Part shown: positions 35,806 to 46,694 of the stretch, piece by piece
How positions within the stretch are numbered: position 1 is the stretch's first letter
Layout: every line of letters begins with the position of its first letter
NCBI GenBank assembly: GCA_001972305.1
Contig: BDDD01000574.1
Coordinates: 1-64,000, forward strand
Origin: Cephalotus follicularis
Taxonomy: Eukaryota; Streptophyta; Magnoliopsida; Oxalidales; Cephalotaceae
DNA length: 64,000 bases
Direction: 5' to 3'
Translations under genes and position numbers: made by a program
Notes under the pieces: model-generated
The model's input: only the letters and a program-made list of their open reading frames with translations
Told to the model about the DNA's origin: nothing
Database searches by the model: none

Positions 35806-36960
35806 AATCTCCACCTTGACTTGTAATTCCCAAGAACAAACATAGTAAAAATTTCTCCACCTTCTCCATGACCCTCATAGGGGTCAAACTCAAACATGAG
35901 AAATACCAAGTCTGAGAAATACTCAAACTTGGAAATAGTAAGAGGCTTTGTTAACATATCAACTGGATTATCTACAGTACCAATTTTCTTAATAAGAATT
36001 TCACCCTTGGCAATAATAGCTTGAATAAAATGATACTGTACATCAATGTGCTTCATCCTCTCATGATACATATGATCTTTCGTCAAGTGTATGGCACTCT
36101 AACTATCTGAATGGACGACAGTCACTCCATGATCTACACTGAGCTCTTTAAATAAACCTCTAACCCAAATAGCTTCCTTAATGGCCTCAGTTATCGCCAT
36201 ATACTCAACCTCCGTCATAGATAATGCAACCGTATTCTGTAATGTAGCTTTCCAGCTAACTACATATCCACTATGAGTAAATATATATCTAGTCAAAGAT
36301 CTCCTACAATCAAGGTCACCAACGTAGTCTGAATCAACATTACCAGTCAAACTGTCACCACGCTTACCAAATTCTAAACAAGCACCAGAAGTACCCTTCA
36401 AATATCATAGCATCCACTTAACTGCTTGCCAATGGATCTTTCTAGTACATGATAAATATCTGTAGACAACACTGACTGGCTGTGCAATATCAGGACGAGT
36501 ACATACCATGGCGTACATGATACTACCAACAAAGCTCGAATAAGGAACACATGACATGTACGTTTCCTCCTCAACTGTCTGTGGAGATAAAGTAGCTAGA
36601 AGCTTAAAATGAGATGCAAGCGGCGTACTCACTGGCTTGACATCTGTCATCCCAAAACGCCCAAGAACATTCTCTATATATTTCTTCTGAGATAAATATA
36701 ACTTGCATGCATTGCGATCATGCCGAATCTCCATACCAAGAATCTTCTTCGTTGTCCCCAAATCTTTCATCTCAAACTCTGTGCTTAACTGTGCCTTTAG
36801 TTTGTTTACCTTGGATATATCTTTTGTTCCAATCAACACATCATCAACATATAACAACAAATAAATAAAAGAGTCATCTAATAACTTATTGAAATAAACA
36901 CAATTGCCATATTGGCTCCTGCACTATCCAAGGCTAACCATAAATGAATCAAATCTCTTA
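35784..36960 (-). pseudogene. pol: copia2 reverse transcriptase-RNase H (3' half)
   Basis: Ty1/copia pol of the Tork/TNT1 type. RT motifs are KRFDSFM and LLLYVDDVLIGT, with the YVDD Asp pair intact, then EFEMKDLG, LYLSQKKYIE and CTRPDIA. RNase H shows VDSDYVGDLDCRRSLT, VSWKATLQ and VALSMTEVEYMA. One frame, with in-frame TGA at 36402-36404 (expected CGA before YLKGT) and TAG at 36096-36098 (expected CAG), both consistent with C-to-T change. At 36961 RT is interrupted by an LTR-like block and the 5' half of the element is not found in the window. Confidence 0.9.
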
Positions 36961-36961
36961 T

Positions 36962-37777
36962 TGTAACACCCCAGATTCAGAACCGGGATCACTCCCGATT
37001 TGGGATCGGTGCGTCACACAAAACTGAGCTAAAACATGTGTCAAAAATCTTAATCTTAAACATCATTAATACGTGGTGATTCTAAAATCTGAACTACATA
37101 AATAAACCTTAACATAATTTCAAGATGTTGTTCATAACACTAGTCATCATATTATCATAAAACAACTATTATTCAGTTGACAGAATCAAAATCCTAAGTG
37201 TTTAAATTAACTTTAACTCCAAGTTCCATAACCATAGCATTACTAAAAGAAACCATATCCTAAAATGTCCTCAAGCCATAGGTGTCTCTCTCATCACACA
37301 TGCACATGCTGTCCCTGAATACCTGCCGCATGAAAAACAAAATGCGGCTGAGCAAATCTCAGTTAGGATATAGAATCATAAAATAGTTTACGAATAAAAC
37401 AGTTTACAATACGAAACAATACAAATCTTTTACACAAACAGAACAATTCATAAATAATTCGAATTTATGCAATTGAAATGGTATTCATGCAAAACATATA
37501 TATATACATATGTAGATTCACAAATCAGCATAAAGTGAAATTATGTATCAAAGCATACCACTTTCCAAATTTTTCCAAATCCATGTTTTATACTGAGAGA
37601 TGCAATAACGAATTAAATACATTCATATATACAAGGGGTTTGCAAAGCCCGCATGCCAAACGGAATGATGTGTACGGCACTACATAATCAATCCCCAAAA
37701 TCTAAATCTAACAATAACTAGGATTGATCCATATGCCTCAGTTGGCCATATCCTATCACAAGATATTAAGAGACGCC
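36962..37777 (-). mobile_element. LTR-like block interrupting copia2 (left part)
   Basis: It begins TGTAACACCCCAG at 36962, matching the reverse complement of the GGTGTGACA-type LTR ends seen here. It continues after the nested solo LTR at 40161. No protein similarity. CTTAT (36957-36961) would be a target duplication; no matching right copy was found. Confidence 0.6.
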
Positions 37778-38579
37778 TGTAACGCCCGAGATTTTCATTA
37801 AAGTGTAATATTGTATTTCGAATGTATTTTATACTTTGAGTTAATGAGAACCATGAATTTCCTCTTTTGTGTGTTGAAAAGTTGCAGGAAAAGATGTGAA
37901 AGTGTGTGTTATGCAGGGTGGGCAGCCGACTGTCACAGGGAGGCAGCCGAATGGACTCCCTTGGTGAAGGAACCAGCGAACTGCTGTGAGAAGCAGCCGG
38001 CAGGGTAAGTGTCGGCAGAGATAGCCAACTGCTAAGTCGAGGCAGTTGACTGCCAGGCGCTAGACAGCACAACGTGCTGCCAGGCCTGGTGTGACAGAAA
38101 GTGGGTGTGTTTTGTTTTAATTTCGGCAGAAGAGTGAGGGTTGTGTTTTCTCCATAAAAACACGTTTCTCCTCCTCCAATATTCACCATTTTTGTGGAGA
38201 GGAGAAGAGAGATTCAAATAGTGGAGAAAGTGAGTGTGTTGTTGATCCAAGGAGCTTTGTTTTGAGCTGTAGACTTGGAAGCTTGGACCAGTGGCAAGAA
38301 CTGGGTTTGTTGGAGTTGCTGGACGAGTTTTGGGAGTTCAAAAGCCTCAGATTTGGATTAAATAGGTGGATTGCAACTCCTAACTTGGAGTTCTAAGGTT
38401 GGGGAAAGTTATATTTGTGATTTACGTTCAGTTTTAATTTTTTCCATAAGATGAAATGCATGTATGTGTCATGTTATGAGCATAGAATGTGTTATTGTGT
38501 TGATGCTCTGTGGTTGTAATGGATTCTTTGTGAGTTGTGGCCTTGCTTGATGCTGTTTTTCTTCACTGTCTGCAGAATC

Positions 38580-38890
38580 CAGCCGACTATCCAAGAGGAC
38601 AGCCGACTGCTCGAGTGCACCAGTCGGCTATTCAGTATGAACAGCCAACTACTCAATAGATCCAGCCGACTGTGCTTGGAAGCCAGTCGACTGTCCATAT
38701 GTGTTACTGAGAAATGCTTGCACAGGCTTGAGTAGCCGACTGCTGTAGGCCAGCAGCCGACTGTTGGGTATGAAAAGACGGCTGTCAAGGATGACAGCCA
38801 ACTGTTGAGTGGGCAGTCGACTGCCAGATTGGGACAGCCGGCTGTTGAAGGAAAACAGCCGACTGTCAGTGAGAGACAGCCGACTGTTTG
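38580..38890 (+). repeat. CAGCCGACTG palindrome cluster
   Basis: More than ten copies of CAGCCGACTG, CAGTCGACTG and decayed forms, spaced about 20-30 bp. Confidence 0.88.
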
Positions 38891-39597
38891 TGTCTGTTTT
38901 GCATTGTGGGCATGTGTATGCATCTTGTACTGTGATGAACTGTGATGGATTGATTTGTGCATTGTGATGACTAATTGTGAACTGTTATATCATCTTTTGG
39001 AAGTGCATTCATGATTATCATAAATCATTACTTTACATGAAAATGTATGTTCAAGCAAATATATTTTTTCAAAAGACTATGAAAATGGCTTCCAAAATAT
39101 TGTGAACTGAGATTAAGAACATCGTGAACAGAGTTTTGTAAACATCGTGGACCGAGAACCGTGACATCGTGAAAATGGGTTTGTTTTTCAAGTATTTTGG
39201 TTTTATAAATTTACTTGGAAAACTGTTTGAGCATCAAGATGATTATGACTGTGATGATTGACTGTGATATTGATTGTGATTGTGTTTGTGGCCGTACTAG
39301 TTGCGTGGCGGAGATGCCAGCGATGGATAGTGTCCGGGTTGACCCAGGGGCCAGGAGATGGCTGGGTAACTCACTGCATCATGACCTGCTTCGTGCCGTC
39401 CGGAGTCGGGGCCGATGACGGGATGTACGACGTTGGGGCCAGGAGTTGGCGACGTTCTTCGTACCCATCGAGATCTGTGTGATCCCTTTGTGGACCGTGA
39501 ATGTGATATTGTGTTATTGTGATATTGTGAACTGTGAAATGTGATAATGTGTTATTGTGACATCATGAACTGTGACATTGTGGTTGGGTATATGCAT

Positions 39598-39598
<1 letters not shown>

Positions 39599-39652
<54 letters not shown>
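39599..39652. repeat. (CA)n/(TA)n microsatellite
   Basis: Uninterrupted CA dinucleotides to about 39641, followed by TA repeats. Confidence 0.97.
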
Positions 39653-39653
<1 letters not shown>

Positions 39654-40160
39654 GCATCGAGATATAGTATGTACTGCATCATGATGCATTCATTTCATGG
39701 CTTTGTTTACTGTTGACCTTAAATTACTCCTATGACTTTAGCCGCGTGAGGACAAACGCTAACCCCCTACTGTTGAAGATTGATGCAGTGTTTTGGATAT
39801 TGCCGGACATGGCTATATCAGAAAGAGAAGTGACGGAGTTTCTTTTATTTAAATGTTATGTAAAATTGTGTACCTAAAACATGCTGTACTTTGGATTATT
39901 GTACTAATGTTTTAATGTTGTTAATCGACTTTTGGATCACGTTCCGTTTGTGGGTTTTTTAACAAAGTTTTACTCATAATGTATGTGGGAATCATGTGGT
40001 ATGGGAAGCATGGTTCCGTTTACTCTCAGCTTATGGTTAAAGGCTTCCGCAAATTATTGTTTAAAGCAAAGTTTTAAGTTTTATCGCACTTTGTATAAGT
40101 TGAATGTATGTTAAATTTCCATGATATATGTTGTTAATACAAGCGGGGTGTGACAACGCC

Positions 40161-41260
40161 GTAGACTAATCACACCGCTACGGAAGTGTCATGGCTCCGT
40201 GCCAGGCCTACGACATGCCTATGTTACTTCCATAGGTAGGAAACAAATATTCTCAGTATTTCAAAAATAATAATTTTATCAAAAATCATTTCAAAACATA
40301 TATCCAAACATATCCAAATTCATAATGATATCCAAGTTCAAAAATTTACATACTTCCAAAGGTGAAAGTCATGTTCATTTAATCAAAATCAGCATACTTT
40401 CAATGGTGACAGTCATACCTGTTTAACATACTTTCAATAGTGAAAGTCATGCTCAAATTATAAGATCAGTAATATTTAACTTATTAATAAAACATATTTT
40501 ATTCAAATAAAACCAAATATCCGAAAAAGAAAACAAAATTCCATTTCAAAACATACGCACATATATCATAACACAGTAAAACAATGTTTAATTTCCAATG
40601 AAATCAGAGAAGTTCATCAAAAGGGATACATCGGTACTAAAAGAAGTATTCATTTCAATAAAATCAGATGTCTAATAACGAAAGTATCCGTACTTAAAAC
40701 AAAACCGAATTCCTTTAAACAAAACCGAAGAAGAAGTCCAAAAATAAGGAATCCGTACGTTATTCATAAAGTAAAACTAACTTTTTACTCTAATAAAATC
40801 AATAGGAGTGTATCAAAGAACGAGACATCCGTACTTTGTTCATAAAATATAACAGGATTTATTCTAATAAAATCATAGGAAATCAAAGAACGAGAAATCC
40901 GTACTTTATTTCATCCAAAGTAAAACTGAAATTATTCCAATAAAATCAGGAGAGAGAACCAAGAAACGAAGAATCAGTACCTTACGTAATCATCAAAATA
41001 ACCTTAAGGACATATCGACAAATCCCTATACTGCTCCTTAGTTGTTACCAATATCTAAAAGAATTTAAAAAGATTCACGTCAGAAATTAGAATTCTTTAC
41101 GAAAGCGTCGACACTTAACAGTTGTAAACGAAATGACAGCGTCAAGCTTGTCAAAGCGTCGACGCTCTGCTATAAGCGTTGGCGCTTGTCATGAAACAGG
41201 CGACGCTTACACAGCTAAATCTCGACGCCTTGCTCTGTCAAAAGAAAATCGCATTGACGC
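40161..41260 (-). mobile_element. LTR-like block interrupting copia2 (right part)
   Basis: This continues 36962-37777 after the nested solo LTR. It holds ~50-bp degenerate repeats (ACTTTCAATGGTGA type, 40350-40460) and ~90-100 bp degenerate repeats (AACGAGAAATCCGTACTT type, 40620-40985). A GCGTCGACGC palindrome cluster lies at 41104-41230. The right edge meets a host-gene fragment near 41261 without a recognisable LTR terminus. Confidence 0.55.
41104..41255 (-). repeat. GCGTCGACGC palindrome cluster
   Basis: AAAGCGTCGACGCT and variants (GCGTCGACAC, GGCGACGCT, CTCGACGCC) recur about every 20-30 bp. The TCGA core is shared with the A/B/D and SIRE-like LTR clusters. Confidence 0.8.
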
Positions 41261-41547
41261 CTATGAATTAGATAATCAGGGAAGAGTTTAGAGACTGCAT
41301 CAGCAATTTAACCAAATTGATAGAAAACATTACTACCAAGATATTTACCAGGAGCAATAGTTGCGCCTTGCCACACGCACAACCCCCAATCAATGACATT
41401 ACTGGGTGTCTTTTGATCCCATCAACAATTGCTGCACACAGCAAAGCTAGCGTTTAAACCAGGTTGTAAGAGTGTGCCCAGGCATGTATCTGGATGAACA
41501 GCCACAATATCCACCCCGTGATGCTCTGCAAATTCCCATGCTGCTCT
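41261..41547 (-). pseudogene. Cinnamoyl-CoA-reductase-like gene fragment
   Basis: The minus-strand translation gives RAAWEFAEHHGVDIVAVHP, then CLGTLLQPGLNAS, then (after a frameshift at 41400-41420) QQLLMGSKDT. Further on come GKYLGSNVFYQFG, a stop, and IADAVSKLFPDYLIHR. This is the C-terminal half of plant short-chain dehydrogenases of the cinnamoyl-CoA reductase / tetraketide pyrone reductase / dihydroflavonol reductase superfamily. These are NADPH-dependent cytosolic enzymes of phenylpropanoid or sporopollenin metabolism. About 100 residues survive, with at least one frameshift and in-frame stops. The catalytic YxxxK region is absent. Upstream open sequence (41548-41697) is not recognisably this family. 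Confidence 0.7.
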
Positions 41548-41942
41548 CACACAATGCACCACATTCCTGCCCGTTGGTTCTGCAGATATGCCCATTGCTG
41601 CACTCAAGTCCGTACATTTCTTGTATAAAACATCAACACCTATATCATAAATCTCCATGCACCACTTCAAGCTCAAACTCTCCAGCCCAAACATCACTGA
41701 CGCCTAACATTTATACACCTTCAGCTCTCTCAATCCCAATCCGTACTATATCACAAACATCTCTCTGTCTCCAAACCCACAATGATACAACACCTCCATG
41801 CTCAAGTGTCTAAACCCAGAGACTCAACTCAGGATCAGGGTCTTAAACCCACGCGTCCAACACCAACTTAGATCACACAACTAATACATTCAGAGAATCC
41901 CATACTCAACTATCTGTGCATTGAGGAGCGTCTCACCCTTAG

Positions 41943-42054
41943 CACCAGCAACCAAAAGAAGAGAAGTTGAGTGACAACGACGCAAGCGGTGTAATTGTTG
42001 ATGGGCTCATTGATACAAATGATCCTTTCTTTGAGAAGCCTAGAGAATACATCT

Positions 42055-42060
<6 letters not shown>
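41943..42060 (+). pseudogene. Unassigned exon-like open segment
   Basis: A plus-strand frame reads [16 protein letters not shown], then [20 protein letters not shown], with protein-like composition unlike surrounding LTR DNA, and ends at a long CT repeat. I do not recognise the family. It may be part of a captured or decayed host gene next to the reductase fragment, but chance cannot be excluded for about 38 codons. Confidence 0.35.

Positions 42061-42112
<52 letters not shown>
42059..42112. repeat. (CT)n microsatellite
   Basis: About 26 perfect CT units. Confidence 0.98.
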
Positions 42113-42115
<3 letters not shown>

Positions 42116-42359
42116 CAGTGCTCTATCACCATTGGGATCAAATTATAACCACTACGGTGGATATCACCAACCAAAAGCCACCAACCATTTACTGTACCAG
42201 TATCACAAAACCCATACCCAGCAACAAAAACCACAAGTACACAGGCAGGACCATAGAGGCATACTCACACCAGTGCCATGGCCACCATCCCCAACCAAGA
42301 CGCACCGTTACCACTCCATGGTCAAACAAGCACATCCCCACATGTGCCTTTCTGAGCCA

Positions 42360-43272
42360 ACATCAAATCTCTAAGCCACTTAGTTTCATCTCCCGCGGTT
42401 GCTAGGGAGAAGAACTCAGGTTCCATGGATGATTGTGCTATCAAAGTTTGTTTCTTAGATTTCCAAGACATAGCGGCCCAGGGTGAACACGTAACTGCCT
42501 GTCGACATGCACTCATATGGTTCTGAGCTCCAACTAGCATCAGAAAAACCTTCCACCATAAAACCATAGTTAAGGGTAGGATTCAGATATCTCATCAGTC
42601 TTTGAACCGCATCCCAATGTGCCTTTCTGAGATTACTTGTAAATCATCTTAACATTCCAATAGTAAAGGCAATATTTGGTCAAGTACAACTCATTGCATA
42701 CATCAAACTACCAATTACTCTTGAGTGCTGTCTAACCGTCTTACAAGTATTAGGTCTAAGCTTGTTGTTGTAGTCATAAGGTACACTACTCTGGTAAGTC
42801 GAAGTACCCATATTTCTTCAGCATCTTCTCTATGTAATGCGATATAGATAAAGTAATCCCAGACTTAGTCCTTAATATCCCGATCCCAAGGATAGTTTCA
42901 GCATCTCTGAGATCCTTCATTTTGAATTAGCTTGAGAGAAACTTCTTTATAGATGTTACAATCTACAATTCACTCCCAACTATAAGCATATCATCAACAA
43001 ATAGACAAATGATCACAATCTTGCCTTTGTTAACTTTACTATAGAGGCACTTGTAAGATCCACTGACTCGGAAGCCATATTCATGTATAATCTTATCAAA
43101 CTTCTCATGCCACATCTTTGGAGCATGCTTCAAACCATAGAGAGACCTGATAAGTTTGCAGACTTTATTGTTAAGACCTTCGACCACAAATCCCTCTAGC
43201 TGCTTCATGTAGATTTCCTCAGCTAGGTCAACACTGAGAAAAGCTGTTTTAATATCCATTTGATGTACCACT
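42360..43272 (-). pseudogene. pol: copia1 RT (central/C-terminal) and RNase H start
   Basis: Ty1/copia pol of a lineage different from copia2. RT motifs are MDIKTAFLSVDLAEEIYM, SLYGLKHAPKMWHEKFD and ICLFVDDMLIVG. A decayed connection region spans 42570-42960 (KMKDLRDAETILGI). RNase H reads SWKSKKQTLIAQSSM and then LATAGDE. It breaks near 42355 beside a repeat of ATGTGCCTTTCTGAG that also occurs at 42616, hinting at a rearranged junction. Its right end (43268-43272, CCACT) is the target site of solo LTR C4, and RT continues at 46116. Confidence 0.88.
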
Positions 43273-46110
43273 TGACACGCCTGAACCCAACCCGACTGGG
43301 ATTTTTCGTGTCCGCTACGAGGCCAATCCTCCCATAAGAGACTCACCTCGTAGGTTCAGCAGAACAGAGATTCAGAAACACATTTTTAAGCAGAGAATTT
43401 CTTCAAAACATAAAGAAAATAAAAAAGTTTCTTGAAAAACTTGAAAATAATTCTAACTCTTAAAATTTTACTAAAATCGGGCATGTAGTATTCGTTTATC
43501 GGACTATGCCCCCTGTAATTAAAAACACAGTTTATAAATCCACACGCCCGAAGGAGGAAACAGTTTATAAAATGGGCTCAGCCCTTAGCAGATCACACTC
43601 TCGAAGGAGGAACAATTTATAAAATGGGTTTAGCCCTCAGCAGACCACAATTTAAAAGCAGTAAACAAGTATGGGTTGGGCTCTGCCTCAAACATATTAT
43701 CAAAACTTAAAACCTAAATAGGGTTCAACCCTTTTTAAACAAAACCATAAAACATTTATCTAAAACATAAGTAATGCATCAATAAAATGTTTATGTAATG
43801 ATGGTATGCATATGTTGACTCTGGTAGGCATGCCCTTGTGATCTCACCTCAGCAGACAAACTGACTCCAGCTGACAGAGCTCAGCAGACTAACCTGTCAG
43901 AACTAAAAACAGAAAATAGAGGAGGGGTTAGTCCATAGGACTAGTGAGATGGAACAAAAAGACTCCGCAGAGTTTTGCTCACATATAAATATCTTTGCAG
44001 AAAAGATATAACAAAAAGTAAAACAACTGAAACAGAGTTTCAGAAACAGAAATCAAAATACCGAATATGATTTATAAAACAGATATAAAATGACTTAAGC
44101 AGAATATAAAATCAAAACTGATTTAGAAAACCGATACTTCCAGAAATCAACAGAAAAACCAGATCAGAAAACCAGATAATTTCTTTCAAACAGATTCAAA
44201 TCCTCAGATTTTTCATACATATAATAGTAACAAAGTTTAAACATAAATAAATATATAGAGATGCAATGGGTCTACTAGGTAAGGTTGATGCATGGGCCCC
44301 GTCGGGCCGAACGTCCAGCAGAAATAGTGGCAATGACACCATCGTGTCAAAGCATCAGAACAGAAGGTCATACACATGTAGACAAAGACTCTTATGGGCA
44401 TCAGATATATATATATAATCAATACAATACCGAGATCACCATGCATCTAAACACATTTAACAGATTTCAGAAGTACAGAAATCAAATTCCTCAAAGCAGA
44501 CTTTAAACAGATATAGAGATCATCAGAGTCATCAAAACATATTTAACAGATCCAGAAACTGTTTTCTTATCAAATACTGATATAACTGAAAATACCGTCA
44601 TACTATGACTATCATCATGCGAGCGTTTGTAAAACATTTAAAAGAGAGTATTTGACCTTAAAACTAACACATATTTCAGAACATAAACAAATCCATATTC
44701 ATTCAAATACAGAAATCAATAAGTAAAACGTTTCAAACATTCAAAAGCATCTCAGAGTAAAAAGGTTAAAGAAAGCGTTCCACTCACAGTACAAACGAAA
44801 CAAGCCACACGACAGGTCGGCTCCATGGCCGACCTCAACAGCAGGATCTTCTGCTAAACAAACAACAAACAGATATATACATATCAGACCAGACTCAAAA
44901 ATCAAGCAGAACTCAAGCACGTACTAAGACGTGAAATGCGTTATGCAATGAAATGCATGCAGATGTCAGAAAACCACAACGACCTATACGGTCAACAGAA
45001 ACAGAAGTCTGATTATTGAAAACATCGTTTAAACGTTCAATTTAAACACCCTTTCGAAATCATTTGAAACTAGTCCAAGTGGTTGTCCAAGTTTTCCAAT
45101 TCAAATCGATCATACAATTCTAGCTCATATATTTAACAGAAACAGATAGAGATACAGAAATGTAGAATTCAACGGAAAACAGAACTTACGGAGAAAAGTT
45201 CAAAGTTTACCAAAATTGGACGGAATGGAGCACAGAGTCAGAATCTCGAAGCCGAACCAGAACGGATCACGTCAACACGGAGAACGGAGTTAAGAAAACT
45301 GCAAGAAACTGGTCGCTGGAGGCTGCCAGAGCGTGGGCCCACACGCCGCCGCTGGCCGACCCGTGTCATCCACTCGTGGTCGCCGATTAGGCCCAGAGGT
45401 CGCATCTGGTGCGTCACAGGCCGGGGAGCACGGATCTGAGGCACGTTGGTCGTGGCACTGCTGCATCTGGCTAGAACGGCCGCGTTGACCGCTGCTGCCT
45501 TCGCCACCAATCTGAGTTACGGGTGTCGTCACGGGTCGGGGCTGGTACCGTTCGAATGGCCATGACATCAGAAGTCTGAATCTGAATTGAAAAACAGAAG
45601 CTTGGATAGACGAGCTCGCCGGGTGCAAATGGCGTGGTTGCCGACTTCAAGGCTGGCCCAGGTGTGTTCGGGAGACCGAGGCGATCATGCCGGTACCTTC
45701 ACCGGTGTCAGATCGGCACTGACGCCAGCGGCAGAAGGCAGAAGGCAGAGAGAGATGGGAGAGATGAGAGAGAAAGTCAGGGGGAGAGAGAGAAATGGCA
45801 AAAATGAGACATTTTTTGCATTTTCCCATATATATTCAACTCAAAATGGACTGGGTTTTGTCTAGAATTAAATCGATCAAGACGGAAATTGGATATTTAG
45901 GACATATCACTTGGCCTATTTTCCGAATTTAGCAGTCTTTTCAGAAAAGCATCATTTAATTTAAGCAAAAAACCATCAGAATAAATCATAAAAATTTATT
46001 AATGCCATGATGCATATGTCATGAAAGCCAAAAAACAGACCAACAGACAGACAGACAGATCGCCACACAGGCTCTACAGACACAGACCGTACTAGGATAC
46101 GGATGGTACA
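43273..46110 (-). mobile_element. Solo LTR C4 (family-C-related)
   Basis: 2838 bp beginning TGACACGCC and ending ATGGTACA on the plus strand, flanked by CCACT (43268-43272 and 46111-46115). Removing it with one repeat restores the copia1 RT frame across KLVVHQMDIK. It carries reverse complements of the family-C landmarks: ATGCCCCCTGTAA near 43507 and a hairpin at 43928-43944. No coding region. Confidence 0.9.
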
Positions 46111-46115
46111 CCACT

Positions 46116-46640
46116 AACTTCTCAATTGCGATTATAGCAATGAAAACTCCAATGTTCGTAATCCAATAGACTGGTGTATATGTGTCAAAGAAGTCAATAC
46201 CTTCTTTATGTGTAAAGCTCTTAGCTACCACTCTTACTTTATACTTTTCAATAGTACCATCTATTCGCAACTTCCTCTTAAAAATCCATTTATAACCAAT
46301 TGGTCAAGCTCCCTCTGGAATATACACGAGCTCCCAAGTGGTGTTCTCCATCAAAGAGTTCATTTATTTTTCCAGAGCTTCGTTCCAAAGCATAGAATCT
46401 TTGTATTTCATAACTTCTTCAAAGGTTTGAGGATTGTTTTCATCATTATAGGTGATAAAGTCATCACCAAAGGATGTGAGCTCCCTTTGCTGCTTAGGTC
46501 TTGGTTTATCAGCTTCCCAAACAAGAGTATCAACAAATTCATCTTGGACATCATCGTCTTGAAAGATAGAGGGAAGAGCAGAATTCTTAGGTTTAGCTTC
46601 ATCCTGAACCTTTTCTCTAACATTCTCAGATGAATCCCTT
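46116..46640 (-). pseudogene. pol: copia1 RT N-terminus and integrase-RT linker
   Basis: The minus-strand frame includes the linker region DEFVDTLVWEADKP, FGDDFITYNDENN, FEEVMKYKDSMLWNEALEK, a stop, and ENTTWELVYIPEGA. A second stop precedes PIGYKWIFKRKLR. KYKVRVVAKSFTHKEGIDF and ETYTPV-like FDTYTPV follow, the standard start of copia RT. Two in-frame stops are present. It is continuous with 42360-43272 once C4 is removed. Confidence 0.88.
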
Positions 46641-46694
46641 ACAGAGATTGACTTGTGTGTGGATATACAGACCCAGTTCTATACAAAAGTACAC

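Larger units (their letters stand above)
37778..40155 (+). mobile_element. Solo LTR with perfect ACGCC target duplication (2378 bp)
   Basis: TGTAACGCCCGAG...GGGGTGTGACA, flanked by ACGCC at 37773-37777 and 40156-40160. It has CAGCCGACTG-type palindrome clusters at 37920-38060 and 38580-38890, a TTAGCC/GCTAA hairpin (39738-39762) resembling element A's, and a long (CA)n-(TA)n tract. It is a distant relative of the A/B/D LTRs. No internal coding region. Confidence 0.92.
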
